The translations under genes were made by a program, and so were the position numbers. Positions 8,030 through 15,064 of a stretch of 37,299 nt of DNA are shown here, piece by piece (position 1 is the first letter of the stretch; each line of letters opens with the position of its first letter). A model generated the notes under the pieces. That model ran no database searches. It had not been told where the DNA came from and was given only the letters and a program-made list of their open reading frames with translations. Source of the DNA: Marinobacter sp. (GTDB lineage Bacteria; Pseudomonadota; Gammaproteobacteria; Pseudomonadales; Oleiphilaceae); assembly GCF_014859525.1 (NCBI RefSeq), contig NZ_JACUUB010000022.1:1-37299 (forward strand), in the 5' to 3' direction.

Positions 8030-8236
8030 ATGTCTACTACTACCGGTACTGTTAAGTTCTTCAACGAAGCCAAAGGCTTTGGCTTTATCACTCGTGAAGG
8101 CGGCCCGGACGTATTCGTTCACTACAGCGCCATCCAGGGTTCTGGTTTCAAGACCTTGGCCGAAGGCCAGCAGGTTGAGTTCACCGTAACTCAGGGCCAG
8201 AAAGGTCCTCAGGCGGAGAACGTTGTTCCTCTGTAA
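8030..8236 (+). CDS. CspA-family cold-shock protein
   Basis: A 68-residue single cold-shock domain. It carries RNP1 as KGFGFI (near residues 15-20) and RNP2 as VFVHYSAI (near 30-37), within the usual TGTVKFFN start and ending in GPQAENV. Such proteins bind single-stranded RNA and DNA and melt RNA secondary structure; members may be cold-inducible or constitutive. The ATG at 8030 has AGGAAG upstream and starts at the conserved N-terminus; an upstream in-frame TTG adds nothing family-like. A sigma-70 promoter with a long leader precedes it and a strong terminator closes it, so it is monocistronic. The exact paralogue (CspA, CspD, CspE etc.) cannot be told. Confidence 0.95.
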   Translation: MSTTTGTVKFFNEAKGFGFITREGGPDVFVHYSAIQGSGFKTLAEGQQVEFTVTQGQKGPQAENVVPL

Positions 8237-8258
8237 GCCCAAACGGCTCAGGAACATC

Positions 8259-8286
8259 AAAAAAGGCAGCTACGGCTGCCTTTTTT
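8259..8286 (+). terminator. Rho-independent terminator after the cold-shock gene
   Basis: GGCAGC-TACG-GCTGCC (8265-8280) is flanked by an A run on the left and six T on the right. It is strong on the plus strand and symmetrical enough to work in both directions. Confidence 0.92.
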
Positions 8287-8587
8287 CGTGTCTGGAGGAA
8301 CTCCTCAGTCTGTAAAGATCTGCTCGTGAAAGCGCAGAGTGCCGTCCCAGGCAAGGTAGCCACTGAACGACTAGCCATCTACTTCGGCGGATCAAACAGG
8401 TCCGATGAATACACCTTAAAGAACCAAATGATCTGATCACACCGCGCTATTGAAGAAATTAGCATCAGTCTGTTCTGTTCAACGGCAAAATCTTGACTAT
8501 AGTTAAGAGCAGGAACGGTTAACAGTCTGAATTCGATCAGACGCCGTATTCCCCTATACCAATAACACCAATAATGAGGGGGGGTCT
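8287..8587 (+). promoter_or_regulatory. Intergenic region upstream of the Yip1-family gene
   Basis: This 300-bp stretch has no convincing gene. It holds a likely -10 TATAGT at 8498-8503, with only a poor -35 (CTGTTC at 17 bp). A perfect inverted repeat GTCTGA-N6-TCAGAC lies at 8525-8542, in the would-be leader. A G-rich ribosome site ends just before the start at 8588. A GGAAC near the repeat recalls a sigma-E -35, but the spacing to TCTGA is far too short. Confidence 0.4.
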
Positions 8588-9199
8588 ATGCTCCTGTCAC
8601 ATGCGTTTGGTCTGTTTACCCACCCGGACCAAGAGTGGGAATCCATAAAGAAAGAACACGAACACCCAACCCGGTTGTACGTAACCTATGTAGTGATTCT
8701 GGCAGCGATCGCTCCGATCTGTGCCTATATTTCAACCGCGCATTTCGGCTGGTCCGCTGGTAATGAGCGGCTGATCAAGCTGACTGAAATCAGCGCACTG
8801 CAGCTGAGTGTGCTGACGTACATCGCCATGCTTGTCGGTGTCTTTGCACTGGGTTATGCCATTAACTGGATGGCAAAGACCTATGGTGCGAAAGAAGAGC
8901 ATGTGCCCGCCAATGGTATAGCGTTGGCTGCGTACTCCTGCACACCGCTGTTTCTGGCTGGCTTTGCGTTGCTCTACCCTGTGCCATGGTTCAACGCCAT
9001 CGTGTTTCTTGTGGCGGCCTGCTACGGCGCCTGGTTGATGTTTGATGGCTTGCCGATTGTCATGGGTATTGAGAAGGATCGTGCGGTGATGTACGCAGGG
9101 GCCTTGCTCACGGTGGCACTGGTGATCCTGGTCTCGACTCGCGTTGGTTCCGTAATCCTCTGGAATCTGGGGGTGGGCCCGGTGTTCATCAGTGGATGA
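8588..9199 (+). CDS. Yip1-family inner-membrane protein
   Basis: A 203-residue membrane protein with about five helices. The start AFGLFTHPDQEWESIKKEH is typical of bacterial Yip1-domain proteins, where a short amphipathic segment with a conserved Trp precedes the first helix. GYAINWMAKTYGAKEE and YSCTPLFLAG are further family-like parts. The role of bacterial Yip1 proteins is unknown. The ATG at 8588 follows a strongly G-rich ribosome site. It is a single-gene unit, with its own promoter region and a strong terminator at 9223. Confidence 0.85.
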   Translation: MLLSHAFGLFTHPDQEWESIKKEHEHPTRLYVTYVVILAAIAPICAYISTAHFGWSAGNERLIKLTEISALQLSVLTYIAMLVGVFALGYAINWMAKTYGAKEEHVPANGIALAAYSCTPLFLAGFALLYPVPWFNAIVFLVAACYGAWLMFDGLPIVMGIEKDRAVMYAGALLTVALVILVSTRVGSVILWNLGVGPVFISG

Positions 9200-9222
9200 C
9201 GATACGTAACATCTGAAGTGGT

Positions 9223-9253
9223 AAAAAACGGGAGCCAAGGCTCCCGTTTTTTT
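9223..9253 (+). terminator. Rho-independent terminator between the convergent Yip1 and ATPase genes
   Basis: CGGGAGCC-AA-GGCTCCCG is flanked by an A run upstream and seven T downstream. The flanking A and T runs make it suitable for both converging genes. Confidence 0.92.
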
Positions 9254-9317
9254 CTATAGCGACTAGAGCGATGCAGAGTCAGGCTGCTGTGTTTTTAGAG
9301 TGACTGTGCCGGGCTTG

Positions 9318-12098
9318 TTATTCAGCTGAAGGTTTGGCCATTTTTGTTGTGCCCGCGATGTTGAAAAACCGACCGTTAATCCATTTTTCCAGCTCAACAA
9401 CCAGAAGCAGAAAAGCACCGAACGCCAGACTCAACAGCAAGTTCAATGTGCCTGGCCCTGTGGTGCCGAACAAAGTCTGTAACGGCGGCGCGTAAGCAAA
9501 CGCAGCTTGCAGCGCAACCAGCGTTCCCACCGCTACCCAGATTGGGCGACTGCCAAACAGCCCCTGCCAGTTAAGGACCGATGAATACAGGTGGCGTACG
9601 TTGAACAGATAGAAAATCTGCCCCGCCACGAGCGTCATGATGGCCGCGGTTCGCGCAACATCGAGGTCGGCGCCCTGACTGGTCAGCCAGTAGAAATGTC
9701 CAAAGGTACCCGCCCACAGCAATAATCCGACAAAGGGAATTCGCCAGAGAAACCCTCCTGACAACAACCGCTGCCTGTTACTGCGGGGAGGGCGCACCAT
9801 GGTGCCTGGTTCTGTGGGCTCAAAGGCAAGCGCCATGGCCAGTGTTACTGCGGTCACCATATTAACCCAGAGCACCTGAACCGGCGTCAGTGGTAAGGGC
9901 ATGGCCATCAGTACGGCCATGAAAATGGTCAGGGCCTGGCCTGCATTGGTCGGCAACAGATAGAGAATGGCTTTGCGAATGTTGTCGTAGACCGTCCGGC
10001 CTTGCTCTACCGCTCGTGCAATGGTGGCAAAGTTGTCATCAGCCAGAACCATCTCAGAGGCTTCCTTGGCTGCCTCGGTGCCTTTCTTGCCCATGGCGAT
10101 ACCGACATCAGCCTGTTTCAGTGCTGGCGCATCGTTAACGCCGTCACCGGTCATGGCAACGACTTCTCCGCAGGCCTGGAGTGCTCGCACCAGCCGGAGT
10201 TTATGCTCGGGGCTGGTTCGGGCAAAGATCGTTACCCGGGATACCGCTTCAATCAGCTCCTCGTCCGACAAAGACTCCAGTTCCTGACCGGTCATGGCCG
10301 GCTCATCCCCTGCGATTCCGAGCTGACGGCCAATCGCCTGGGCCGTGCCGCCGTGATCGCCGGTAATCATGACGACACGGATACCGGCCGCCTGGCATTG
10401 CGCGACAGCCTCGATGGCCTCTTGCCGGGGAGGATCCATGATGCCGTACAAGCCCAGCAGCACCAAATCCGATTCTATGTCGTGCCACTCCAGGTGTGCC
10501 TGGTCCTCTGGCACCTGGCGACAGGCAACCGCAAGTACCCGCTGGCCCTCATCGGCGATAGCGTGCATGCGTTCGTGCCAGTAATCGGCATCCAGTGGCT
10601 CGGGTTCCTTTGCTCCCAGTTGTGAGGAGCATCGCTCCAGTACACGCTCGGGCGCGCCTTTAAGAAAAATCCAGGCGCCCGACTCCTGATCACCGTCCCG
10701 GTTCAGGGTCGCCATGAATTTATGTTCTGAGGCGAACGGTATCAGGTCCAGCCGCCGCCAGGGATGAGACAGGTCATCGGGGTCCAGGCCGGCCTTTCGA
10801 GCCACCGCTACCAAGGCCCCTTCGGTTGGCTCTCCGTTGAGCACCCAGTCACCGGACTTTTCGGAAATCTCGGCATCGTTACAGAGCAGGCCAGCCCGCA
10901 ACATCTGAATCAGAGACGGGTCTTCGCTGGGGTCGAACGGCTTGCCGGATTCCTCAAATTCTCCAACGGGTTCATACCCGGCACCGCTGACCGTCAGGCT
11001 GCGATGTGCCATTTCTACCGTCTGGACCTTCATTTCGTTGCGGGTCAGGGTGCCGGTCTTGTCAGAACAGATATTAGTAACGGCACCCAGAGTCTCAACC
11101 GCTGGCAAGCGGCGGATGATGGCTTTACGGCGGGCCATTTCCTGAACACCGATGGCAAGCGTGATGGTCAGGATAGCCGGCATGCCTTCAGGAATGGCGG
11201 CAACCGCCAGACTGACGGCGGCCAGGAACATTTCCGCCAGTTCGGTTTGGCGAGCCCAGTAGCCAATCGCGAAGGTGACGGCTGAGACCATCACAATGAC
11301 GGCACTCAGCCAACGACCAAAGACAGCGACCTGGCGCAACAAAGGCGTGGTGACGGCTTCTACGGACTCCATCAACTGACTGATGCGGCCAATTTCTGTT
11401 TGTTGGCCGGTGCCGACCACCACCCCATAGCCGTTACCGAAGGTCACCAACGTGCTGGAATAGGCCATGCTGATGCGATCGCCGAGCGGGAGGTTTTCAT
11501 CCACGGGCGCTTCGTCTTTTTCAACCGCCTCAGATTCACCGGTCAGGGAAGCTTCTTCAATTTTCAGGTCAGCGCATTCAACAAGTCGGATATCGGCGGG
11601 TACGCGGTTGCCGGCTTTAAGGCGGATAATGTCGCCGGGGACAAGGTTTTCTGCATCCACTTCATGGCGTTTGCCATCGCGAATAACCTGAGCCGTGGGT
11701 GACAGCATGTTGCGGATCGCGCCGAGCGCCCGTTCCGCTTTACCCTCCTGAATAAAGCCGACCAGAGCATTGATCACGACAACGCCGACAATGACGCCGG
11801 TATCCACCCAATGGCCGAGCAGCGCCGTCCCGACGGCCGCAAGCATCAGAATGTAGATCAGGACATTGTGGAACTGACGCAAAAAACGGATTAGCGGGCC
11901 CGGCCCATCAACCTGAGGCAATCGATTGTGGCCATAAGATTCCAGACGCCGGACGACCTCGGGCTCGGTCAGGCCGTGATCGCTAGAGCCTAAAGCGTTT
12001 AGGGTCTCGCCGGATGACATGCCGTGCCAAGGACGGTCCAGGTCGGTATGGGTGTTTGAAGCTGATTCCGTTGGCGGCTGAGCCGGGGACTTGCTCAT
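9318..12098 (-). CDS. P2-type cation-transporting P-type ATPase (Pma1/PacL-like), ion unknown
   Basis: A 926-residue P-type ATPase. It has an N-terminal cation-ATPase domain (about 20-95), an actuator domain with LTGESEAVEK, a phosphorylation site DKTGTLT with Asp346, a nucleotide-binding domain, and the hinge GDGVNDAPALKQADVGIAMG. About ten membrane helices are present. Compared with SERCA, helix 4 keeps the ion-binding Glu in PEGMPA (Glu304). Helix 5 has NAGQ instead of NVGE, and helix 6 has NMVTAV where the calcium pump has NLVTDG. Two acidic calcium ligands are therefore missing and calcium is not a safe guess. GGAGG lies 6 bp before the ATG at 12098. It follows the phosphoketolase-like gene by 63 bp on the same strand, so both are probably read from the FNR-type promoter upstream of that gene. 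Confidence 0.9.
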   Translation of the reverse strand: MSKSPAQPPTESASNTHTDLDRPWHGMSSGETLNALGSSDHGLTEPEVVRRLESYGHNRLPQVDGPGPLIRFLRQFHNVLIYILMLAAVGTALLGHWVDTGVIVGVVVINALVGFIQEGKAERALGAIRNMLSPTAQVIRDGKRHEVDAENLVPGDIIRLKAGNRVPADIRLVECADLKIEEASLTGESEAVEKDEAPVDENLPLGDRISMAYSSTLVTFGNGYGVVVGTGQQTEIGRISQLMESVEAVTTPLLRQVAVFGRWLSAVIVMVSAVTFAIGYWARQTELAEMFLAAVSLAVAAIPEGMPAILTITLAIGVQEMARRKAIIRRLPAVETLGAVTNICSDKTGTLTRNEMKVQTVEMAHRSLTVSGAGYEPVGEFEESGKPFDPSEDPSLIQMLRAGLLCNDAEISEKSGDWVLNGEPTEGALVAVARKAGLDPDDLSHPWRRLDLIPFASEHKFMATLNRDGDQESGAWIFLKGAPERVLERCSSQLGAKEPEPLDADYWHERMHAIADEGQRVLAVACRQVPEDQAHLEWHDIESDLVLLGLYGIMDPPRQEAIEAVAQCQAAGIRVVMITGDHGGTAQAIGRQLGIAGDEPAMTGQELESLSDEELIEAVSRVTIFARTSPEHKLRLVRALQACGEVVAMTGDGVNDAPALKQADVGIAMGKKGTEAAKEASEMVLADDNFATIARAVEQGRTVYDNIRKAILYLLPTNAGQALTIFMAVLMAMPLPLTPVQVLWVNMVTAVTLAMALAFEPTEPGTMVRPPRSNRQRLLSGGFLWRIPFVGLLLWAGTFGHFYWLTSQGADLDVARTAAIMTLVAGQIFYLFNVRHLYSSVLNWQGLFGSRPIWVAVGTLVALQAAFAYAPPLQTLFGTTGPGTLNLLLSLAFGAFLLLVVELEKWINGRFFNIAGTTKMAKPSAE

Positions 12099-12161
12099 GG
12101 GTTCCCTCCAGGAAAGTGTCCTTGATTATGCCAAACTCTGCGCCGGATTATATGGGCGCCC

Positions 12162-14582
12162 TCAGGCCTGACTTCGGGTAATGAGCGCTGCGTCGCCACG
12201 ACCCTCAACCGCTGCCAGTTCTGGACTCGACAGCCATTCGCCAGGCGGCTTGTCCATAACATTGGCGCAAGCTGCCAAAGTATGCGCCCAAGAACAGTGA
12301 TTGGCGAATAGCATGCCCGCTTCATTCAATGTGCCGCCGCGATTGATGTAGCCGAGTACCCGGGAATGACCTGGTTGCGGAAACAAAGTATGCAGGTGGC
12401 CACGAAACACCTCCGGGCGCATGTGAGTGAGCGCAACTCGGCGGTGCATGCGATGGGGAAAAAGGCGTTCACGCTCGAATTCGGTCAGGCTGGCTGCGGC
12501 TTCAAGTGGATCCCGTGGCTGGCGGAAGCGGCCGGGCTCCTGCACGTAGACCAGCCGGAATGGGGTGCCGGTTTCTCGTAGGCGCTCGCAGGCGCGAATG
12601 GCTTCTGATAATTGATAGGCACCATTGGCGATCAGCAGCAGAGGTTCCTCGCCGGCAGAAGTATCTTCGTCTACCACCAGGGCCCCGTGTTTTGACAGGG
12701 TTTCGGCTTCACCGGAATTGAAAACACACGGCCGGTCCCGTTTCGGGATCACCATACAGCTGATCCGACCGCGCTCCTGAAAGACCGAGGGTAGAACCGC
12801 CAGTGTGCTGTTGTAATCGGCGGGAAATATGACCCTCGAAACGTCACTCATTTCGCCCAGCATGGCTTCGCAGAACGTGGTGTCCTGATGGGACTGCTCA
12901 TTTTTGCCGTTCTCCCAGGTATGGGAAGTGGCGATGATGGGAAGGCCGAGCCATCGCGCCGGCCGACCCACTTCTTTTTGGTGTCTTGCGAAGATCAACT
13001 CCTGGCGGACCGCGCCCAACATCTTTACGCAGAACGCCTCGTAGCTGGCGACCAGGTTCAATCCGGCCTTGTTGGCCAGGCAGGCAGACACGACCGCCTC
13101 TTCGTTCAGCGCAGTGATAATGTGACCGTGAATGGATTCATCATCACCTTCGGGGTCGTTTACCCGGTGCTTGAGATCTTTCAGAACTCCGGTCAGTCGG
13201 TTGCTGGCCAGTTCGTCCGGGTTGCCTACCCGGGGGCGAAGTTCCGGATTTGCGGTGACCAAAGCGCGAAAGAAATCATCGACCGCAGCCATCGGCGACA
13301 CTTTATGCTGGCTCCACGGCAGGGTTGGTATGTTCAGATCCTGCGGATTCCTCATCGCCAATGGATGTTCCCGCTCGGTGGGGCGCTTCTGTTGCTGGTG
13401 CTCATTGAGCGCGGCCACGGCCCATTCCAGTTCTTCAGGGCTTACCCACAGGGGTTGGATGTATTGATTGAACAGTTCACGGGCCCGGGTGTCCAGACGA
13501 GGGTTGCCGGGCAGGGGCAGGTTGTGGGCGGCGTTCTGCCCGGCACCGTAAAACCCGTAACCCTTGACGGTTTCTGCTATGCCAAAGGGAACCCTGACCG
13601 GGTAGCCTGTATCGCCTCTCCTGGCGGCGTCACCTTTCGCACTCAGGGCCTGCTCCATGTCAAATAAAGCGCAAACAAAGGCGGCGGGGTCACGACCATC
13701 AAACCGCATAGGCTCGAAACCATGAATCTGTAAATGTTCTTCAAAACGCTCCAGTCCCTCTCGGGTGCCTAGTTCGGTGCGCTGCTCAATCCGGCGGCCA
13801 TTAGCTATCATGATCGGTAATACCAGGCCGCAATCCTCTGCGCGCCACCAGCGCGGAACCCAATCACTGCCGCGCTGCTCTTCAGCGGCGCCGTCAGACA
13901 GAAACGCTACCAGTGACTCGCCGGGCAAGGGCATGTGAGCGTATTGCAGCTCGGCAAAGCCCAGGTAGCCGCCCTCCATGATACCGCCGGCGGTGTAAGG
14001 GTTGACGTGGCTGCCCAGAGGAGCCGCCATGGAGCCGTCCGGCTTTTGTCGATAGCTGTAGAAATCTGAGGCTAATCGGGACAAACCTTCTGCGGCCAGA
14101 TACCGGCTTCGCTGTTCGGGATGCAGGTTGCCGGTCAGAACATTGAGGGCATCGATGGCGGCTGCGCAGTGCCCCTGGCCCATCAGCCAGCTTCGGGTTT
14201 GGCCAGTGAGATTGTTCAGGGCCAAATAAGCGGCGTACGCTGGCACCATGTTTAACGTGCCACCGGTGTGACCTTCCGGTGAGGCTTTGAAATCCTGCGC
14301 TGACAGTGCAGCGCCGGAAATGTCGACGCGATTGGAGTACGTCATGTGGACAACCAGCCACAACCCGGCGCTGGTCAGGCGGTCAAGATACGCCAGTTTT
14401 TGGTAAACGGTGTCGGCATCTGGTTGATGGCCCGCAGACACCAGTTTGTCGGCCAGCGCCCGAACTTTGATTTCGGTCTCTGTTGAGTGTTTGATAACGC
14501 CATAGCCCTTTTGCCAGCGCTGCCAGGCAGCACTGCCTGTGAAGCAGGCCGGCGATAAACCTTGTGGTGTGGGCGATGGCAT
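12162..14582 (-). CDS. Divergent phosphoketolase-family (XFP) enzyme
   Basis: An 806-residue thiamine-diphosphate enzyme of the phosphoketolase superfamily, matching the usual length near 800. The N-terminal domain has EGHTGGTLNMVPAYAAYLALN and MGQGHCAAAIDAL, equivalent to the GHWGT and GPGHG segments. The cofactor motif reads SDGAAEEQRGSDW where classical phosphoketolases have GDGEAE, so Gly and one Glu are replaced. The middle domain has TSHTWENGKNEQSHQD, equivalent to SHVWR...HQDPG. The C-terminal domain is complete. This branch is often labelled xylulose 5-phosphate 3-epimerase in databases; the reaction is uncertain. I chose the ATG at 14582, which has GGAG at a good distance; an ATG at 14669 lacks a ribosome site and would put the inferred promoter inside the gene. 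The P-type ATPase follows after 63 bp. Confidence 0.85.
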   Translation of the reverse strand: MPSPTPQGLSPACFTGSAAWQRWQKGYGVIKHSTETEIKVRALADKLVSAGHQPDADTVYQKLAYLDRLTSAGLWLVVHMTYSNRVDISGAALSAQDFKASPEGHTGGTLNMVPAYAAYLALNNLTGQTRSWLMGQGHCAAAIDALNVLTGNLHPEQRSRYLAAEGLSRLASDFYSYRQKPDGSMAAPLGSHVNPYTAGGIMEGGYLGFAELQYAHMPLPGESLVAFLSDGAAEEQRGSDWVPRWWRAEDCGLVLPIMIANGRRIEQRTELGTREGLERFEEHLQIHGFEPMRFDGRDPAAFVCALFDMEQALSAKGDAARRGDTGYPVRVPFGIAETVKGYGFYGAGQNAAHNLPLPGNPRLDTRARELFNQYIQPLWVSPEELEWAVAALNEHQQQKRPTEREHPLAMRNPQDLNIPTLPWSQHKVSPMAAVDDFFRALVTANPELRPRVGNPDELASNRLTGVLKDLKHRVNDPEGDDESIHGHIITALNEEAVVSACLANKAGLNLVASYEAFCVKMLGAVRQELIFARHQKEVGRPARWLGLPIIATSHTWENGKNEQSHQDTTFCEAMLGEMSDVSRVIFPADYNSTLAVLPSVFQERGRISCMVIPKRDRPCVFNSGEAETLSKHGALVVDEDTSAGEEPLLLIANGAYQLSEAIRACERLRETGTPFRLVYVQEPGRFRQPRDPLEAAASLTEFERERLFPHRMHRRVALTHMRPEVFRGHLHTLFPQPGHSRVLGYINRGGTLNEAGMLFANHCSWAHTLAACANVMDKPPGEWLSSPELAAVEGRGDAALITRSQA

Positions 14583-14615
14583 ACGGGACTCCGTGGCTTG
14601 TGCAAGTGTGAAATA

Positions 14616-14657
14616 AGTGTAAAACGCCGAACAAAAGAGGCCCTTGATGCAGATCAG
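14616..14657 (-). promoter_or_regulatory. Candidate FNR/Anr class II promoter of the phosphoketolase-ATPase operon
   Basis: On the minus strand CTGAT-CTGC-ATCAA (14657-14644) matches the FNR/Anr consensus TTGAT-N4-ATCAA at nine of ten conserved positions. TACACT at 14621-14616 would be the -10, giving a start near 14609. The site centre is then exactly at -41.5, the position of class II FNR promoters. The leader would be about 27 nt with a good ribosome site. Low-oxygen induction is inferred, not shown. Confidence 0.6.
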
Positions 14658-14670
14658 TCGTATCTGCATC
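14646..14670. repeat. 9-bp inverted repeat overlapping the FNR-like site
   Basis: GATGCAGAT (14646-14654) and ATCTGCATC (14662-14670) are perfect inverted copies separated by 7 bp. The repeat lies in the gap between the phosphoketolase-like gene and the PAAR gene. It shares bases with the FNR-like site, so it could be a second regulator's operator that competes or cooperates with it. Confidence 0.6.
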
Positions 14671-14773
14671 TGTTTGCCGTTGTCATGGATAAACCGGATG
14701 TGTTGCGGAGCTTGGGTTGGCAGGTCATTCGGTATACGATAGCGACTTAACGCGTTTTGAAAGGAATCAAACC

Positions 14774-15064
14774 ATGAGTAAAGCCATTGTTTTGTTGGGA
14801 GATCTCGGTTCTGACCACCAAGGGTTCCCGCCTACCCCTGTGATTGCAGGTTCGCCGGATGTGCTGGTTGATGGTAAGCCGGTTGCACGTCTTGGTGATC
14901 CGCTCCTGCAGCACTCAAAGCCCAAACACTCGAATCACCCCCGGGTTATTGCTGCGGGATCAGCGACGGTAATGATTAATGGCAAGCCCGCAGCAGTGAC
15001 CGGCAGTGCGGTTTCTTGTGGTGGCGTCACCCTTGGCACCGGATCGGTAATTATTGGTAGCTGA
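14774..15064 (+). CDS. PAAR-domain protein (type VI secretion spike tip), orphan
   Basis: A 96-residue protein that is one PAAR domain. It has the glycine-rich repeats GSPDVLVDGKPVARLGD, GSATVMINGKPAAVTGS and GTGSVIIG, with His residues in the LLQHSKPKHSNHPRV loop and Cys in SCGG as candidate zinc ligands. PAAR proteins cap the VgrG spike of type VI secretion systems and can carry effectors. No VgrG, Hcp, effector or immunity gene lies in the window. The ATG at 14774 has AAGGA 8 bp upstream. The last 14 bp overlap the 3' end of the minus-strand EAL gene. It could serve a secretion system elsewhere in the genome or load an effector made elsewhere. Confidence 0.92.
   Translation: MSKAIVLLGDLGSDHQGFPPTPVIAGSPDVLVDGKPVARLGDPLLQHSKPKHSNHPRVIAAGSATVMINGKPAAVTGSAVSCGGVTLGTGSVIIGS

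Noticed and set aside
8511..8530. Sigma-E type promoter (GGAAC ... TCTGA) upstream of the Yip1 gene
   Set aside because: The spacing between the two elements is 9 bp, whereas about 15-16 is required.
14774..15064. A complete type VI secretion island around the PAAR gene
   Set aside because: The neighbours are a phosphoketolase-like enzyme and an EAL receptor; no other secretion component is visible in the window.
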